A DNA stretch of 15,549 bases from an uncultured Clostridia bacterium (GTDB lineage: Bacteria > Bacillota > Clostridia > Christensenellales > UBA1242). Location: NCBI GenBank assembly GCA_934746515.1, contig CAKVFH010000019.1:1-15549 (forward strand), written 5' to 3'. Below, piece by piece: positions 7,650 through 14,697 of this stretch. Below the pieces are notes generated by a model, which had not been told where the DNA came from, searched no databases, and saw nothing but the letters and a program-made list of their open reading frames with translations. The number at the start of each line of letters is the position of its first letter. The stretch's first letter is position 1. Both the position numbers and the translations under genes were made by a program.

Positions 7650-8735
7650 TTATTTTTGTGATAACCACTCTTCAAGTTCTTCTTCATTTAATTTCTCATC
7701 AACAGGTTCTTCTTTATCAGACTCTTCATGATCTTCTAAATCAAATGAATTTTGATTTTCATTTTTAGATGTTATTTTTTCATCAACATCATCAGTTTTA
7801 TTTTGCCCTTCTGCAGTATTCTCTTCTTGATTGTCTTTTTCTTTTAAATCAATGTTTAAGAATTCTTGTTTAAGCTCATCTGAAAGTGAAAAATCTAAAC
7901 CTAATGATTTAATTTTTGGCGCAAGTGTTTTAAACAAATACTCATCTAATGCCTTTTCAAAATCTTTTTTCTTATTTTCTCTAAACATTGCAATAAGTGA
8001 TTCTTTATCTTCCATAACCATTTCATTTAACTGGCTAAGTTTTTTACAGGTTTCATTCCAACTTTCAACAGCAGACTTCATTTTTTCAATGGAATCAGCA
8101 GTTAAACCAACATTGGCCTTTTTTGAAAAATTCTTATTGATAATAAATGATGCAGCACCAGTTAAAACAGTTACACCAACACTAACAAGTGGACCAATAA
8201 TCGGTGGAGCAAAAAATCCTGTCATAAATCCAACAGCAGAAGCTGGTGACAAACATTGCAAAATTCCAGTCATTACTGAACTTTCGACAGCACCCTCTTT
8301 AACTAAAGTTGAAACCGCAGCACTTGTGCTTGTTCCAAACATATTCCAAAGATTAACCTTACCCATTTTTTTGCTATGTTTTGCTGATTCTTCAGTGCCC
8401 AAAGCGCCTTTAGCATTTTTTATTTTATCTAAACTTTCATTTGTAATTTGTTCATGCTCTTGAATTTTTTCAGAAAATTCATTTATAGTTTTTTGCGATT
8501 CAATAATATCTTCTTGATAGTTGGCAAAGATTTTAGTCATAAGTTTATCACGAATTTTTGCAAAATCTTTATCATCTTTTTTAGCTTGCTTTTCAGCGTA
8601 AGCTTGAGCTTTTAATTCTCTTTTTTCTTCTTTTTTGTTCTCTTTTTCAGCTAGATATTCTTGATATTTTAATATTGCTTCTTCAATATAATTTGGAGTG
8701 ATTTCTTTAACTTTTAAAATCTGACCTTGAACCAT
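7650..8735 (-). CDS. Unknown coiled-coil protein with a central hydrophobic segment
   Basis: This is a 361-residue protein I cannot assign. Residues 20-110 are charged, Lys/Glu-rich and probably coiled-coil. Residues 125-200 are Gly/Ala/Ser-rich and hydrophobic, with two likely membrane-associated stretches around 153-176 and 177-200 (ending AASFIIN). Residues 210-275 are again helical and amphipathic. From about 297 to the end the tail is very acidic and probably disordered. There is no N-terminal signal peptide. The coiled coil - hydrophobic hairpin - coiled coil order resembles membrane-inserting or pore-like proteins, but no GTPase or other enzyme motif is visible. The ATG at 8735 is preceded by GGGGAGAG. 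It is first in an operon with the small DUF1292-like gene. Confidence 0.82.
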   Translation of the reverse strand: MVQGQILKVKEITPNYIEEAILKYQEYLAEKENKKEEKRELKAQAYAEKQAKKDDKDFAKIRDKLMTKIFANYQEDIIESQKTINEFSEKIQEHEQITNESLDKIKNAKGALGTEESAKHSKKMGKVNLWNMFGTSTSAAVSTLVKEGAVESSVMTGILQCLSPASAVGFMTGFFAPPIIGPLVSVGVTVLTGAASFIINKNFSKKANVGLTADSIEKMKSAVESWNETCKKLSQLNEMVMEDKESLIAMFRENKKKDFEKALDEYLFKTLAPKIKSLGLDFSLSDELKQEFLNIDLKEKDNQEENTAEGQNKTDDVDEKITSKNENQNSFDLEDHEESDKEEPVDEKLNEEELEEWLSQK

Positions 8736-8761
8736 AAAACTCTCCCCTTTCTTTCATTGTT

Positions 8762-8789
8762 GATATAAATATAAAATAAAAACTGTCAA
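8762..8789 (-). promoter_or_regulatory. Promoter of the coiled-coil protein operon
   Basis: Minus strand: TTGACA (8784-8789), 16-base spacer, TATATC (8762-8767). The -35 is perfect and the -10 partial. The expected start is about 20 bases before the ATG at 8735. Confidence 0.65.
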
Positions 8790-8816
8790 AAATCAATCTT
8801 ATTTAAAAAATTACAC

Positions 8817-8842
8817 AAAAAAGAGTGGCTTTCACCACTCTT
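8817..8842 (-). terminator. Intrinsic terminator of gap
   Basis: AAGAGTGG (8821-8828) pairs with CCACTCTT (8835-8842) around a 6-base loop. The minus strand continues into a run of six U. It lies 20 bp after the gap stop codon. Confidence 0.9.
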
Positions 8843-8861
8843 TTTAAGATTTTTTCTAGTT

Positions 8862-9899
8862 TTATTTTTTAAGTTCAGCAAAATATTTAATGGTTCTAAC
8901 CATTTGTGATGTGTATGAGTTTTCGTTGTCATACCAAGCAACAACTTGAACTTGATACAAACCATCAGCAATTTTTGTAACCATTGTTTGAGTTGCATCG
9001 AAAATTGAACCATAGGTGCTTCCGATAATATCGCAAGAAACGATTGGATCAGTGTTGTAACCGAATGATTCAGATTCTTTAGCTTTCATGGCTGCATTGA
9101 TTGAATCAACAGTGATGTCTTTGCCAGCAACAACAGCAACAAGAATTGTTGTTGAACCTGTTGGAACAGGAACTCTTTGAGCAGAACCAATAAGTTTGCC
9201 ATCAAGTTCTGGAATAACAAGACCGATTGCTTTTGCAGCGCCTGTTGAGTTTGGAACGATATTAACAGCAGCAGCTCTTGCACGACGAAGGTCACCTTTT
9301 CTGTGTGGACCATCAAGAATCATTTGATCACCTGTGTAAGCATGAACAGTTGTCATGATACCTGACAAAATTGGGAATCTGTCATTCAAAGCTTTAGCCA
9401 TTGGAGCCAAGCAGTTTGTTGTGCAGCTTGCAGCTGAAATAATTGTGTCTTCTTTTTTCAATGTTTTTTCGTTTACTGAATAAACAATTGTTGGCAAATC
9501 TTTGCCAGCTGGAGCAGAAATGATAACTTTTTTAGCACCAGCATTGATGTGTGCCATTGCCTTTTCTTTTGAACAATAGAAACCTGTGCATTCCAAAACA
9601 ACATCAACATCCAAAGCTTTCCATGGACAGTTGTTAGCATCCTTTTCAGCATAAATTCTGATTTTGTGACCATCAACAGCGATCCAACCCTCTGTTTCGC
9701 CTTCTTCTGATGATGTAACTTTGCTTGCTAAAGCATAAGGTCTTTGGGCTGAATCGTATTTAAGTAAGTGAGCAAGCATTTTTGGGCTTGTAAGATCGTT
9801 GATAGCAACGATTTCATATCCTTTTGCACCAAACATTTGTCTGAATGCAAGTCTACCTATTCTTCCGAATCCGTTAATTGCAACTTTAATATTTGCCAT
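8862..9899 (-). CDS. gap: Glyceraldehyde-3-phosphate dehydrogenase, type I
   Basis: GAPDH is the glycolytic enzyme converting glyceraldehyde-3-phosphate, NAD+ and phosphate to 1,3-bisphosphoglycerate in the cytoplasm. The 345-residue product has the Rossmann motif GFGRIGR (10-16), with Asp35 at the end of the second strand, which suggests NAD+ rather than NADP+. The active-site segment SCTTNC has Cys159, and the base His186 is in TTVHAYTGDQ. The family segments RRARAAAVNIVPNSTGAAKA and WYDNENSYTSQM are both present. It is slightly longer than the usual 333-338 because of a charged insertion near 62-80. The start is fixed by AGAAGGAGAT. It has its own promoter and terminator and is divergent from fba; pgk and tpiA are not adjacent. 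Confidence 0.98.
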   Translation of the reverse strand: MANIKVAINGFGRIGRLAFRQMFGAKGYEIVAINDLTSPKMLAHLLKYDSAQRPYALASKVTSSEEGETEGWIAVDGHKIRIYAEKDANNCPWKALDVDVVLECTGFYCSKEKAMAHINAGAKKVIISAPAGKDLPTIVYSVNEKTLKKEDTIISAASCTTNCLAPMAKALNDRFPILSGIMTTVHAYTGDQMILDGPHRKGDLRRARAAAVNIVPNSTGAAKAIGLVIPELDGKLIGSAQRVPVPTGSTTILVAVVAGKDITVDSINAAMKAKESESFGYNTDPIVSCDIIGSTYGSIFDATQTMVTKIADGLYQVQVVAWYDNENSYTSQMVRTIKYFAELKK

Positions 9900-9935
9900 A
9901 AATAAAAATCTCCTTCTATAATTTTTGACAATTTG

Positions 9936-9964
9936 ATTGTATACTAATCATAAAAATAAAGCAA
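9936..9964 (-). promoter_or_regulatory. Candidate promoter of gap
   Basis: Minus strand: TTGCTT (9959-9964), 17-base spacer, TACAAT (9936-9941). It is a moderate match on both boxes. An overlapping TATACA at 9938-9943 is an alternative -10 with shorter spacing. It lies back to back with the fba promoter. Confidence 0.5.
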
Positions 9965-9979
9965 TTGAATGATTATTAG

Positions 9980-10008
9980 TTTACAAAAATTCGTATAAAT
10001 TCTATAAT
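9980..10008 (+). promoter_or_regulatory. Promoter of fba
   Basis: TTTACA (9980-9985), 17-base spacer, TATAAT (10003-10008). The start should fall near 10015, giving a short leader carrying AAGGAAGG at 10025-10032 before the ATG at 10039. Confidence 0.82.
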
Positions 10009-10038
10009 AACAATAGTTTATTAAAAGGAAGGTATTTT

Positions 10039-10950
10039 ATGTCACTTGTAAACTCAAAAGAAATGTTTAAAAAAGCCTTAAAAGAAGGCTATGCTATACC
10101 AGCATTCAATGTCTGCAATATGGAATCAGCTCAAGCTGTTGCAGAAGTTGCCGGAGAAAAGAATTTACCTGTAATCATTGCAGTTTCTGAAGGCGCTGGA
10201 AAATATGCCGGCTATGATTACATAAAAGCAATCGTTGAAACAGCCAGCAAGCACTATCCAAACGAGATTGTTTTGCACCTTGACCACGGCAAATCATTTG
10301 AAGCTTGCAAACAAGCAATTGATGCAGGATTCACAAGCGTTATGATTGACGGAAGCGCTTTGCCTTATGAAGAAAATATTGCAGTAACAAAGCAAGTTGT
10401 AGATTACGCTCACCAAAGAAATGTAACAGTTGAAGCCGAACTTGGAAAAATTATTGGAACTGAAGACATGATTCATAGCGACACCGAAAGTTTTACAGAT
10501 CCTGAAGAAGCAAAAGATTTCGTAACAAAAACTGAAGTTGACAGCCTTGCAATTTCAATCGGAACAGCTCACGGCGTAAACAAATCAATCTCAACCCCTG
10601 TTATTCAATATGGAGTTATTGAAAATGTGCACAAAGCCATTCCAGATATGCCACTCGTTGCACATGGTTCTTCAACAGTTCCTGCAAAATGGGTTGAACT
10701 AATCCTGAAATATGGCGGCGTAATCAAAAAGAGCCAAGGCATAAGCGAAGCCGACATCAAAAAAATGAGCAAAACAGCTATCTGCAAAATCAATATGGAC
10801 ACTGATTTAAGACTTGCTCACACCGCAGGTGTTCGTGAAGATATGGTTCTCCACCCAGAACATTTCGACCAAAGAGAATATAACAAAGCCGGCAAAACCT
10901 ATGTTAAAGAACAAGTTGCCCACGCTTTTGAACTCGTCGAAGGCAAATAA
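10039..10950 (+). CDS. fba: Fructose-bisphosphate aldolase, class II
   Basis: The zinc-dependent class II aldolase splits fructose-1,6-bisphosphate into dihydroxyacetone phosphate and glyceraldehyde-3-phosphate. The 303-residue product has HLDHGKS (80-86) with catalytic Asp82 and metal ligand His83. It also has EAELGKIIG (132-140), the ligand His178 in GTAHG and the ligand His209 in AHGSS. The phosphate-binding segment is CKINMDTDLR. The extra loop after HGSS (KYGGVIKKSQGISEADIKK) is the longer class IIB form. The start is fixed by AAGGAAGG. It is monocistronic, with its own promoter and a strong terminator. It lies divergent from gap, whose substrate it makes, so the shared 139-bp spacer may couple their control. 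tagatose-bisphosphate aldolases are close relatives, but the glycolytic neighbour favours FBP. Confidence 0.95.
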   Translation: MSLVNSKEMFKKALKEGYAIPAFNVCNMESAQAVAEVAGEKNLPVIIAVSEGAGKYAGYDYIKAIVETASKHYPNEIVLHLDHGKSFEACKQAIDAGFTSVMIDGSALPYEENIAVTKQVVDYAHQRNVTVEAELGKIIGTEDMIHSDTESFTDPEEAKDFVTKTEVDSLAISIGTAHGVNKSISTPVIQYGVIENVHKAIPDMPLVAHGSSTVPAKWVELILKYGGVIKKSQGISEADIKKMSKTAICKINMDTDLRLAHTAGVREDMVLHPEHFDQREYNKAGKTYVKEQVAHAFELVEGK

Positions 10951-10964
10951 AATATTAAGAAAAC

Positions 10965-11002
10965 AAAAAAAAGGTTACAGAAAATTCTGTAACCTTTTTT
11001 TT
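10965..11002. terminator. Bidirectional intrinsic terminator between fba and a convergent gene
   Basis: AGGTTACAGAA (10972-10982) and TTCTGTAACCT (10985-10995) form a near-perfect hairpin. It has a T run of eight on the right (10995-11002) and an A run on the left (10965-10972). It sits between the convergent ends of fba and the gene at 11029, so it can stop both transcripts. Confidence 0.92.
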
Positions 11003-11028
11003 ATAAACTTTAAAACAAATACAAAAAA

Positions 11029-11622
11029 TTATTCTCCCCTTTGAGCTGGCTCGCCAAAATAAGCGGAAACATATTCGTAATTCACATTTGCGTTTTTTCC
11101 AAAACCTTTTTTAAAAGCATTGATGGCGTCGTCTCTATAAATTGAATAAAACAACATTCCGTAGTTGTTTGCAACATCTTCAATGCTGTTGATTGAACTA
11201 TAGGATTCCAAATAGTTAAGTTCTGCAAGTTTTTCTTCTTCCTTGCAAAGTTTGTCAAGTGCATCGCAAGTGTTTGTCAAACTTAAATAAATGCTTGAAG
11301 GGTCGCGATCAATCATAGTCTTCACAAGATCATACATGCTGCGTTTTTGGAAGCCATCAAAATTTTCATCAATAGTTTGATTCCATAATTCCAAACAATA
11401 CTGCTTGATTATTAAGCGCAAATCGTCTTCCATTTTCATGATTATAACATGAATATCTGGATCTTTCATACCTTTGCAATAATCAACTGTAAACTCAGGA
11501 AAAATTTGCTCGAAAATAAAACCACAATCAGAGCAAGCTTGTATAAGTGTCGCTCTAATTCTAGCATATTTATCTAACATTGATTCTTTTCCTATTTCTT
11601 GTTTTTTCGCTTTACCTTTCAT
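11029..11622 (-). CDS. Unknown 197-residue soluble protein
   Basis: I do not recognise this protein. It is probably all-helical and cytoplasmic, with no membrane segment. Five scattered cysteines (CSDCG near 30-34, then further on) do not form a clear metal site. The C-terminal region (SIEDVANNYGMLFYSIYRDDAINAF) looks like packed amphipathic helices. The start is uncertain. The ATG at 11622 has only AGGG before it, and one candidate promoter would start transcription almost on top of it. The ATG at 11580 (giving 183 residues, beginning MLDKYARI) has AGGAAA upstream. It follows map by 89 bp and may be cotranscribed with it or use its own promoter; it ends at the bidirectional terminator. Confidence 0.75.
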   Translation of the reverse strand: MKGKAKKQEIGKESMLDKYARIRATLIQACSDCGFIFEQIFPEFTVDYCKGMKDPDIHVIIMKMEDDLRLIIKQYCLELWNQTIDENFDGFQKRSMYDLVKTMIDRDPSSIYLSLTNTCDALDKLCKEEEKLAELNYLESYSSINSIEDVANNYGMLFYSIYRDDAINAFKKGFGKNANVNYEYVSAYFGEPAQRGE

Positions 11623-11637
11623 AATATTACCCTATTC

Positions 11638-11666
11638 AATTTATCATACCCTTGTTGGTTTGTCAA
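11638..11666 (-). promoter_or_regulatory. Candidate promoter of the 197-residue protein gene
   Basis: Minus strand: TTGACA (11661-11666), 17-base spacer, TAAATT (11638-11643), with an extended TG before the -10. A start near 11631 would favour the internal ATG at 11580. A separate perfect TATAAT at 11682-11687, with a poor -35, would instead allow the ATG at 11622. Confidence 0.5.
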
Positions 11667-11711
11667 TATTGCCTTTATTAAATTATATGTCTCTTCTTTG
11701 TGTTTTTTGCA

Positions 11712-12575
11712 TTATTTCGCCAAAATTTCAACACCTGTTTCAGTCATCAAAAGAGTGCATTCCCATTGTGCGGACAAACTATCATCCCATGTATAAATTG
11801 TCCAGCCGTCGCTATCATCAATACAAACTCCAGCTTTGCCAGCATTTATCATAGGCTCAATTGTAAAAACCATTCCTGGAACAAGAAGCATTCCAGTTCC
11901 TGCTTTTGCGGTGTGGTCAACAAATGGATCTTCATGCATTTCAAGTCCAACGCCATGCCCACCGAGTTCTTTAACAACAGAAAAACCATTGGCTCTTGCG
12001 TGCTTTGAAACAATCGCACCGATGTCACCCACATGGCAAAATGGTTTGATTTCACTAACCGCTTTGTCGAGACACTCTTTTGTTACAGTGACAAGTTTGT
12101 GAGCTTTTTCGCTAACCTTGCCAATCTCAAACATTCTTGAACTATCACCAAAATATCCATTTACAATGGTTGTGCAATCAACATTGACAATGTCGCCTTC
12201 TTTAAGCTTAACTTTGTCACTTGGAATGCCATGGCAAACAACATTATTAACAGATGTGCAAACCGACTTTGGAAATCCTTCAAATCCCAAGCATGCTGGA
12301 GTTCCACCAAGCCTGATTGTTTCGTCATAAACAATTTTATCAATATCGTTTGTTGTCATACCCGCTTTGATTTCTGATTGAACTTTATCAAGAATCAAGG
12401 TGTTAATTTTACTTGCTTCCCTTATTCCTTCAATTTGCTTTTCATTCTTTATTAGTGAGTGTGGTGGCAGAATGCAGCCTTTCTTTCTCAAAAGTTCTGC
12501 TTTTTCATCATACGCTTTGTGGCAATCTGCATAATTTTTGCCACTTTTACACCAACATTTATCTAAATCTTTCAT
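11712..12575 (-). CDS. map: Methionine aminopeptidase type I with N-terminal SEC-C motif
   Basis: Map removes the initiator methionine from nascent proteins at the ribosome. The 287-residue product starts with a SEC-C zinc-binding motif, CWCKSGKNYADCH (Cys7, Cys9, Cys18, His19). The catalytic pita-bread domain follows, with all expected residues: His115 in CHGIP, and metal ligands Asp133 (NVDCT), Asp144 (GYFGDSS), His207 (GGHGVG), Glu240 (TIEPM) and Glu272 (WECTLL). The SEC-C extension is known in some bacterial Maps and is thought to help ribosome docking. A GTG at 12584 would add three residues but overlaps the ribosome site GGGTG, so the ATG at 12575 is the better start. It lies just downstream of the rplJL terminator. 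Confidence 0.96.
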   Translation of the reverse strand: MKDLDKCWCKSGKNYADCHKAYDEKAELLRKKGCILPPHSLIKNEKQIEGIREASKINTLILDKVQSEIKAGMTTNDIDKIVYDETIRLGGTPACLGFEGFPKSVCTSVNNVVCHGIPSDKVKLKEGDIVNVDCTTIVNGYFGDSSRMFEIGKVSEKAHKLVTVTKECLDKAVSEIKPFCHVGDIGAIVSKHARANGFSVVKELGGHGVGLEMHEDPFVDHTAKAGTGMLLVPGMVFTIEPMINAGKAGVCIDDSDGWTIYTWDDSLSAQWECTLLMTETGVEILAK

Positions 12576-12594
12576 ATATTTCACCCACTAAAAG

Positions 12595-12603
12595 TTTATA
12601 ACA
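12595..12603 (-). promoter_or_regulatory. Extended -10 promoter of map
   Basis: Minus strand: TGT directly followed by TATAAA (12595-12600). The -35 match is weak. The start would be about 12 bases before the ATG at 12575, giving a very short leader. Confidence 0.5.
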
Positions 12604-12648
12604 AACTTGAAATTTTAGCAACTTTAATTTAATGCCAAATTTTTCCAT

Positions 12649-12677
12649 AAAAAATGGGTAACACACAGTTACCCATT
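12649..12677 (-). terminator. Intrinsic terminator of rplJ-rplL
   Basis: AATGGGTAAC (12653-12662) pairs with GTTACCCATT (12668-12677) around a 5-base loop, and the minus strand continues into about six U. It lies 28 bp after the rplL stop. Confidence 0.9.
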
Positions 12678-12705
12678 AGCTTCACACTTTCTCAATACTC
12701 TAAAA

Positions 12706-13077
12706 TTATTTAAGAACTGCTTTAGCGCCAGCTTCAGCAAATTTCTTAACCATTTCTTCAGCTGCTTCTTTAGCAACGCCTTCTTTAACTACAGCGTTTG
12801 GTGTTTCAGCCATAGCTTTTGATTCAGCAAGGCCAAGACCTGTGATTTCTCTAACAACTTTGATAACTGCAATTTTATTTGCACCTACTTCTGCAAGAAC
12901 GACATTGAATTCGCTCTTTTCTTCTTCTGCAGCAGCACCAGCGCCTGCAGCTGGAGCAGCAACTGCCATTGCAGCTGCGCTAACTCCAAATTCTTCTTCA
13001 ATAGCTTTAACAAGGTCGTTAAGTTCAACGACTGTCATAGATTTAACTTCTTCAACGATTTTTTTAATATCTGCCAT
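12706..13077 (-). CDS. rplL: Ribosomal protein bL12 (L7/L12)
   Basis: bL12 forms the ribosomal stalk dimers that recruit and stimulate translation factor GTPases. The 123-residue product has the usual parts. The N-terminal dimerisation helices (1-30) bind bL10. An Ala/Gly-rich hinge (about 34-52) follows. The C-terminal domain contains KIAVIKVVREITGLGLAESK, the factor-contacting helix region, and ends in GAKAVLK. The length is normal. AAGGAGA precedes the ATG. It follows rplJ by 58 bp and shares its promoter and leader control, as in most bacteria. The hinge is unusually rich in Ala/Gly with few Pro, but within family variation. Confidence 0.98.
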   Translation of the reverse strand: MADIKKIVEEVKSMTVVELNDLVKAIEEEFGVSAAAMAVAAPAAGAGAAAEEEKSEFNVVLAEVGANKIAVIKVVREITGLGLAESKAMAETPNAVVKEGVAKEAAEEMVKKFAEAGAKAVLK

Positions 13078-13135
13078 AATTTTTCTCCTTATAAATTTAA
13101 TTATGTTTAATTTTTTTAAGCGACTAACGCTTTAA

Positions 13136-13627
13136 TTATGCGTTTTTCTTTGCAACTTCGCTGATAGCGACTGCAAGAGAACGCATTGGGTTTGTAAGCA
13201 AACCAAGAAGTTGAGCAACCAAAACTTCTCTTGATGGGATGTTTGCGAAAGCAGTAATTTCTTCTGTGTTGTAGTATTTACCACTAACGAATCCTGATTT
13301 TAATTTTAATGCATTATTAAATTTCTTTGAGCCATCAAGTGCGATTTTAGCAGGAGCAACTTCGTCAGTTGCATGGAATAATACAGCTGTTGTGCCTTCA
13401 TAATCAGATGCAGGGAAAGTGATTCCAAGATTTTCAAAAGCAATTTTCATAAGTCTGTTTTTGTAAACCTTGTAAACACCGCCAGCAGCACGAACAGTGT
13501 TTCTAAGTTCGTTTGCTTGAGCAACTGTAAGACCGCGGTAATCAACAAGAACAATTGATTTTGCTTCTTTTGCGTGATTTTCGATTTCGCTTACAACAAC
13601 TTTTTTGTTTTCAAAATTTGCTGACAT
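13136..13627 (-). CDS. rplJ: Ribosomal protein uL10
   Basis: uL10 anchors the bL12 dimers on 23S rRNA at the base of the stalk. The 163-residue product has the N-terminal rRNA-binding domain with the VDYRGLTVAQANELR motif (29-43) and KVYKNRLMKIAF (53-64). The C-terminal helix (about 133-160) carries the bL12 docking site. AGGAGG stands seven bases before the ATG. Upstream is an L10 leader with an attenuator, so synthesis is expected to be repressed by excess L10-L12 complex. The usual upstream partners rplK, rplA and nusG are not here; the region upstream turns into a divergent gene, so rplJL is a separate unit in this genome. Confidence 0.98.
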   Translation of the reverse strand: MSANFENKKVVVSEIENHAKEAKSIVLVDYRGLTVAQANELRNTVRAAGGVYKVYKNRLMKIAFENLGITFPASDYEGTTAVLFHATDEVAPAKIALDGSKKFNNALKLKSGFVSGKYYNTEEITAFANIPSREVLVAQLLGLLTNPMRSLAVAISEVAKKNA

Positions 13628-13657
13628 TGTCTATCCTCCTATAATAGTGTGAAGATT

Positions 13658-13692
13658 AAAAAACCTTATGCTTCTTTTTGAGAAACATAAGG
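13658..13692 (-). terminator. Attenuator terminator in the rplJ leader
   Basis: Minus strand: CCTTATG (arm 13686-13692) pairs with CATAAGG (13664-13670), extended inside by three more pairs and followed by six U (13658-13663). It stands directly before the rplJ ribosome-binding site, in the position expected for an L10-leader attenuator. Confidence 0.8.
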
Positions 13693-13776
13693 CATAAATT
13701 CTATATTATACAAAATGTTCCTCGGCAAGATTTACAGAAAATCCAACTTGCTGTCTTTGGCATTGATTTTTCAACA
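13658..13776 (-). promoter_or_regulatory. L10 leader (autogenous regulator of rplJ-rplL)
   Basis: The minus strand carries the conserved L10-leader core: AAGACAGCAAG (13747-13757) pairs through GCAAG/CTTGC with CTTGCCGAGG (13720-13729). This is the L10(L12)4 binding fold found ahead of rplJ in many Firmicutes (Rfam L10_leader). A terminator follows, so binding of excess L10-L12 is expected to favour termination. The end coordinates are approximate. Confidence 0.88.
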
Positions 13777-13782
13777 AAAATT

Positions 13783-13810
13783 ATTATAACCATTATAAGT
13801 TTTTTGTCAA
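13783..13810 (-). promoter_or_regulatory. Strong promoter of rplJ-rplL
   Basis: Minus strand: TTGACA (13805-13810), 16-base spacer, TATAAT (13783-13788); both boxes are perfect. The start near 13776 gives a leader of about 150 nt that contains the whole L10 leader. Confidence 0.88.
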
Positions 13811-13840
13811 GAGTTTATGCAAATTTTTTAAAATTGGGTC

Positions 13841-13869
13841 TTGAAAACGCAATATTTATGCGATATAAT
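13841..13869 (+). promoter_or_regulatory. Upstream promoter, plus strand, without an obvious direct gene
   Basis: TTGAAA (13841-13846), 17-base spacer, TATAAT (13864-13869). It would start near 13876, either giving the gene at 14067 a leader of about 190 nt or producing a short RNA. The following 130 bases are very AT-rich, with a weak inverted repeat (AATTGATT/AATCAATT around 13911-13953) and no open frame. Confidence 0.65.
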
Positions 13870-14010
13870 ATTCTTGCGATTGCAAAAAAAGATTGTTTAA
13901 GTCAATTCAAATAATTGATTTTAATATAATAAAATATAAAAAAATAATCAATTTAATATAAAAAGCACAATTACTTCTCAAAATTATTCAAATAAATTTT
14001 CAGTTTGGTA

Positions 14011-14039
14011 TTGAAATTGCTTTTTCTGTGTGTTATAAT
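14011..14039 (+). promoter_or_regulatory. Proximal promoter of the 199-residue protein gene
   Basis: TTGAAA (14011-14016), 17-base spacer, TATAAT (14034-14039). A start near 14046 leaves a short leader with AGGAGG at 14057-14062. It also shows that an in-frame ATG at 14028 cannot be the usual start. Confidence 0.85.
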
Positions 14040-14066
14040 CTTCACGCATCCAAAAAGGAGGAAATT

Positions 14067-14666
14067 ATGGCAGTTGAATCTGTATCATTAGACGAAATTA
14101 AAAAAGCTCGCTCTGTAAATGCCGTTACAACAGAAAAGAAAACCCAACAAATTGCAGCAAAAAAACCTGCTGAATTTTTTGTTGACAAATTTTCCGACAA
14201 AAAAATTGCTGAATTCTTTGCTCCTTATGGTTATTTTACTCATCAAAAAGATAATGATGGAATTGTTGAAGTTATCTGCAATGATTGTATTATTGTTTTT
14301 AATGATTTTTCAGCTTATGCAGACTCAACAAACTGGTATAATGCTGATGAAAAAGAACAACAATTTAATTTTCACAGATTCTATGAACTTTGTGCTAAAC
14401 ACAACACAACTCCAAGCAAGGCAATTGCCGATCGTTTGGAAGTTGAAGTGTTTAATAAAATGCCATACTATGTTGAACGCAAGCAAAAATATACTGAAAG
14501 CTTGCTTAATGAAGTTGAACATGACAAGGCTTACGGAAAGCTCTTGTCTGCTTCAGTTGAAAAAGAAAGACTCAGAGAAAGTTTTTCACCACTCAACAAA
14601 AATTTCGGTTCAACAAATCCAGAAAAAATTGCAAATGTTCTTTCAACACTTGCACCAAAAGACTAA
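14067..14666 (+). CDS. Unknown 199-residue protein
   Basis: I do not recognise this protein. Residues 1-35 are polar and Lys-rich, probably flexible. Residues 36-100 look like a compact alpha/beta domain rich in Phe and Tyr (EFFAPYGYFTHQKDNDG), including VICNDCIIVFNDFSAY (about 69-84) with two close cysteines. Residues 105-175 are helical and charged. There is no membrane segment or signal peptide. The ATG at 14067 is chosen because AGGAGG precedes it and the proximal promoter lies just upstream. It has strong expression signals (perfect ribosome site, two promoters, a good terminator), which suggests an abundant protein. No neighbour gives its function. Confidence 0.85.
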   Translation: MAVESVSLDEIKKARSVNAVTTEKKTQQIAAKKPAEFFVDKFSDKKIAEFFAPYGYFTHQKDNDGIVEVICNDCIIVFNDFSAYADSTNWYNADEKEQQFNFHRFYELCAKHNTTPSKAIADRLEVEVFNKMPYYVERKQKYTESLLNEVEHDKAYGKLLSASVEKERLRESFSPLNKNFGSTNPEKIANVLSTLAPKD

Positions 14667-14669
14667 TAA

Positions 14670-14697
14670 AAAAGACAGATTTGCTTCTGTCTTTTTT
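14670..14697 (+). terminator. Intrinsic terminator of the 199-residue protein gene
   Basis: AAGACAGA (14672-14679) pairs with TCTGTCTT (14686-14693) around a 6-base loop, and a T run follows to 14697. It starts 3 bp after the stop codon. Confidence 0.92.

Noticed and set aside
7831..8463. 210-codon plus-strand frame opposite the coiled-coil protein
   Set aside because: Antisense shadow of a biased-composition gene; no ribosome site and no recognisable domain.
13678..13914. Plus-strand frame of 78 codons
   Set aside because: Covers the L10 leader and the rplJ promoter on the opposite strand; no ribosome site.
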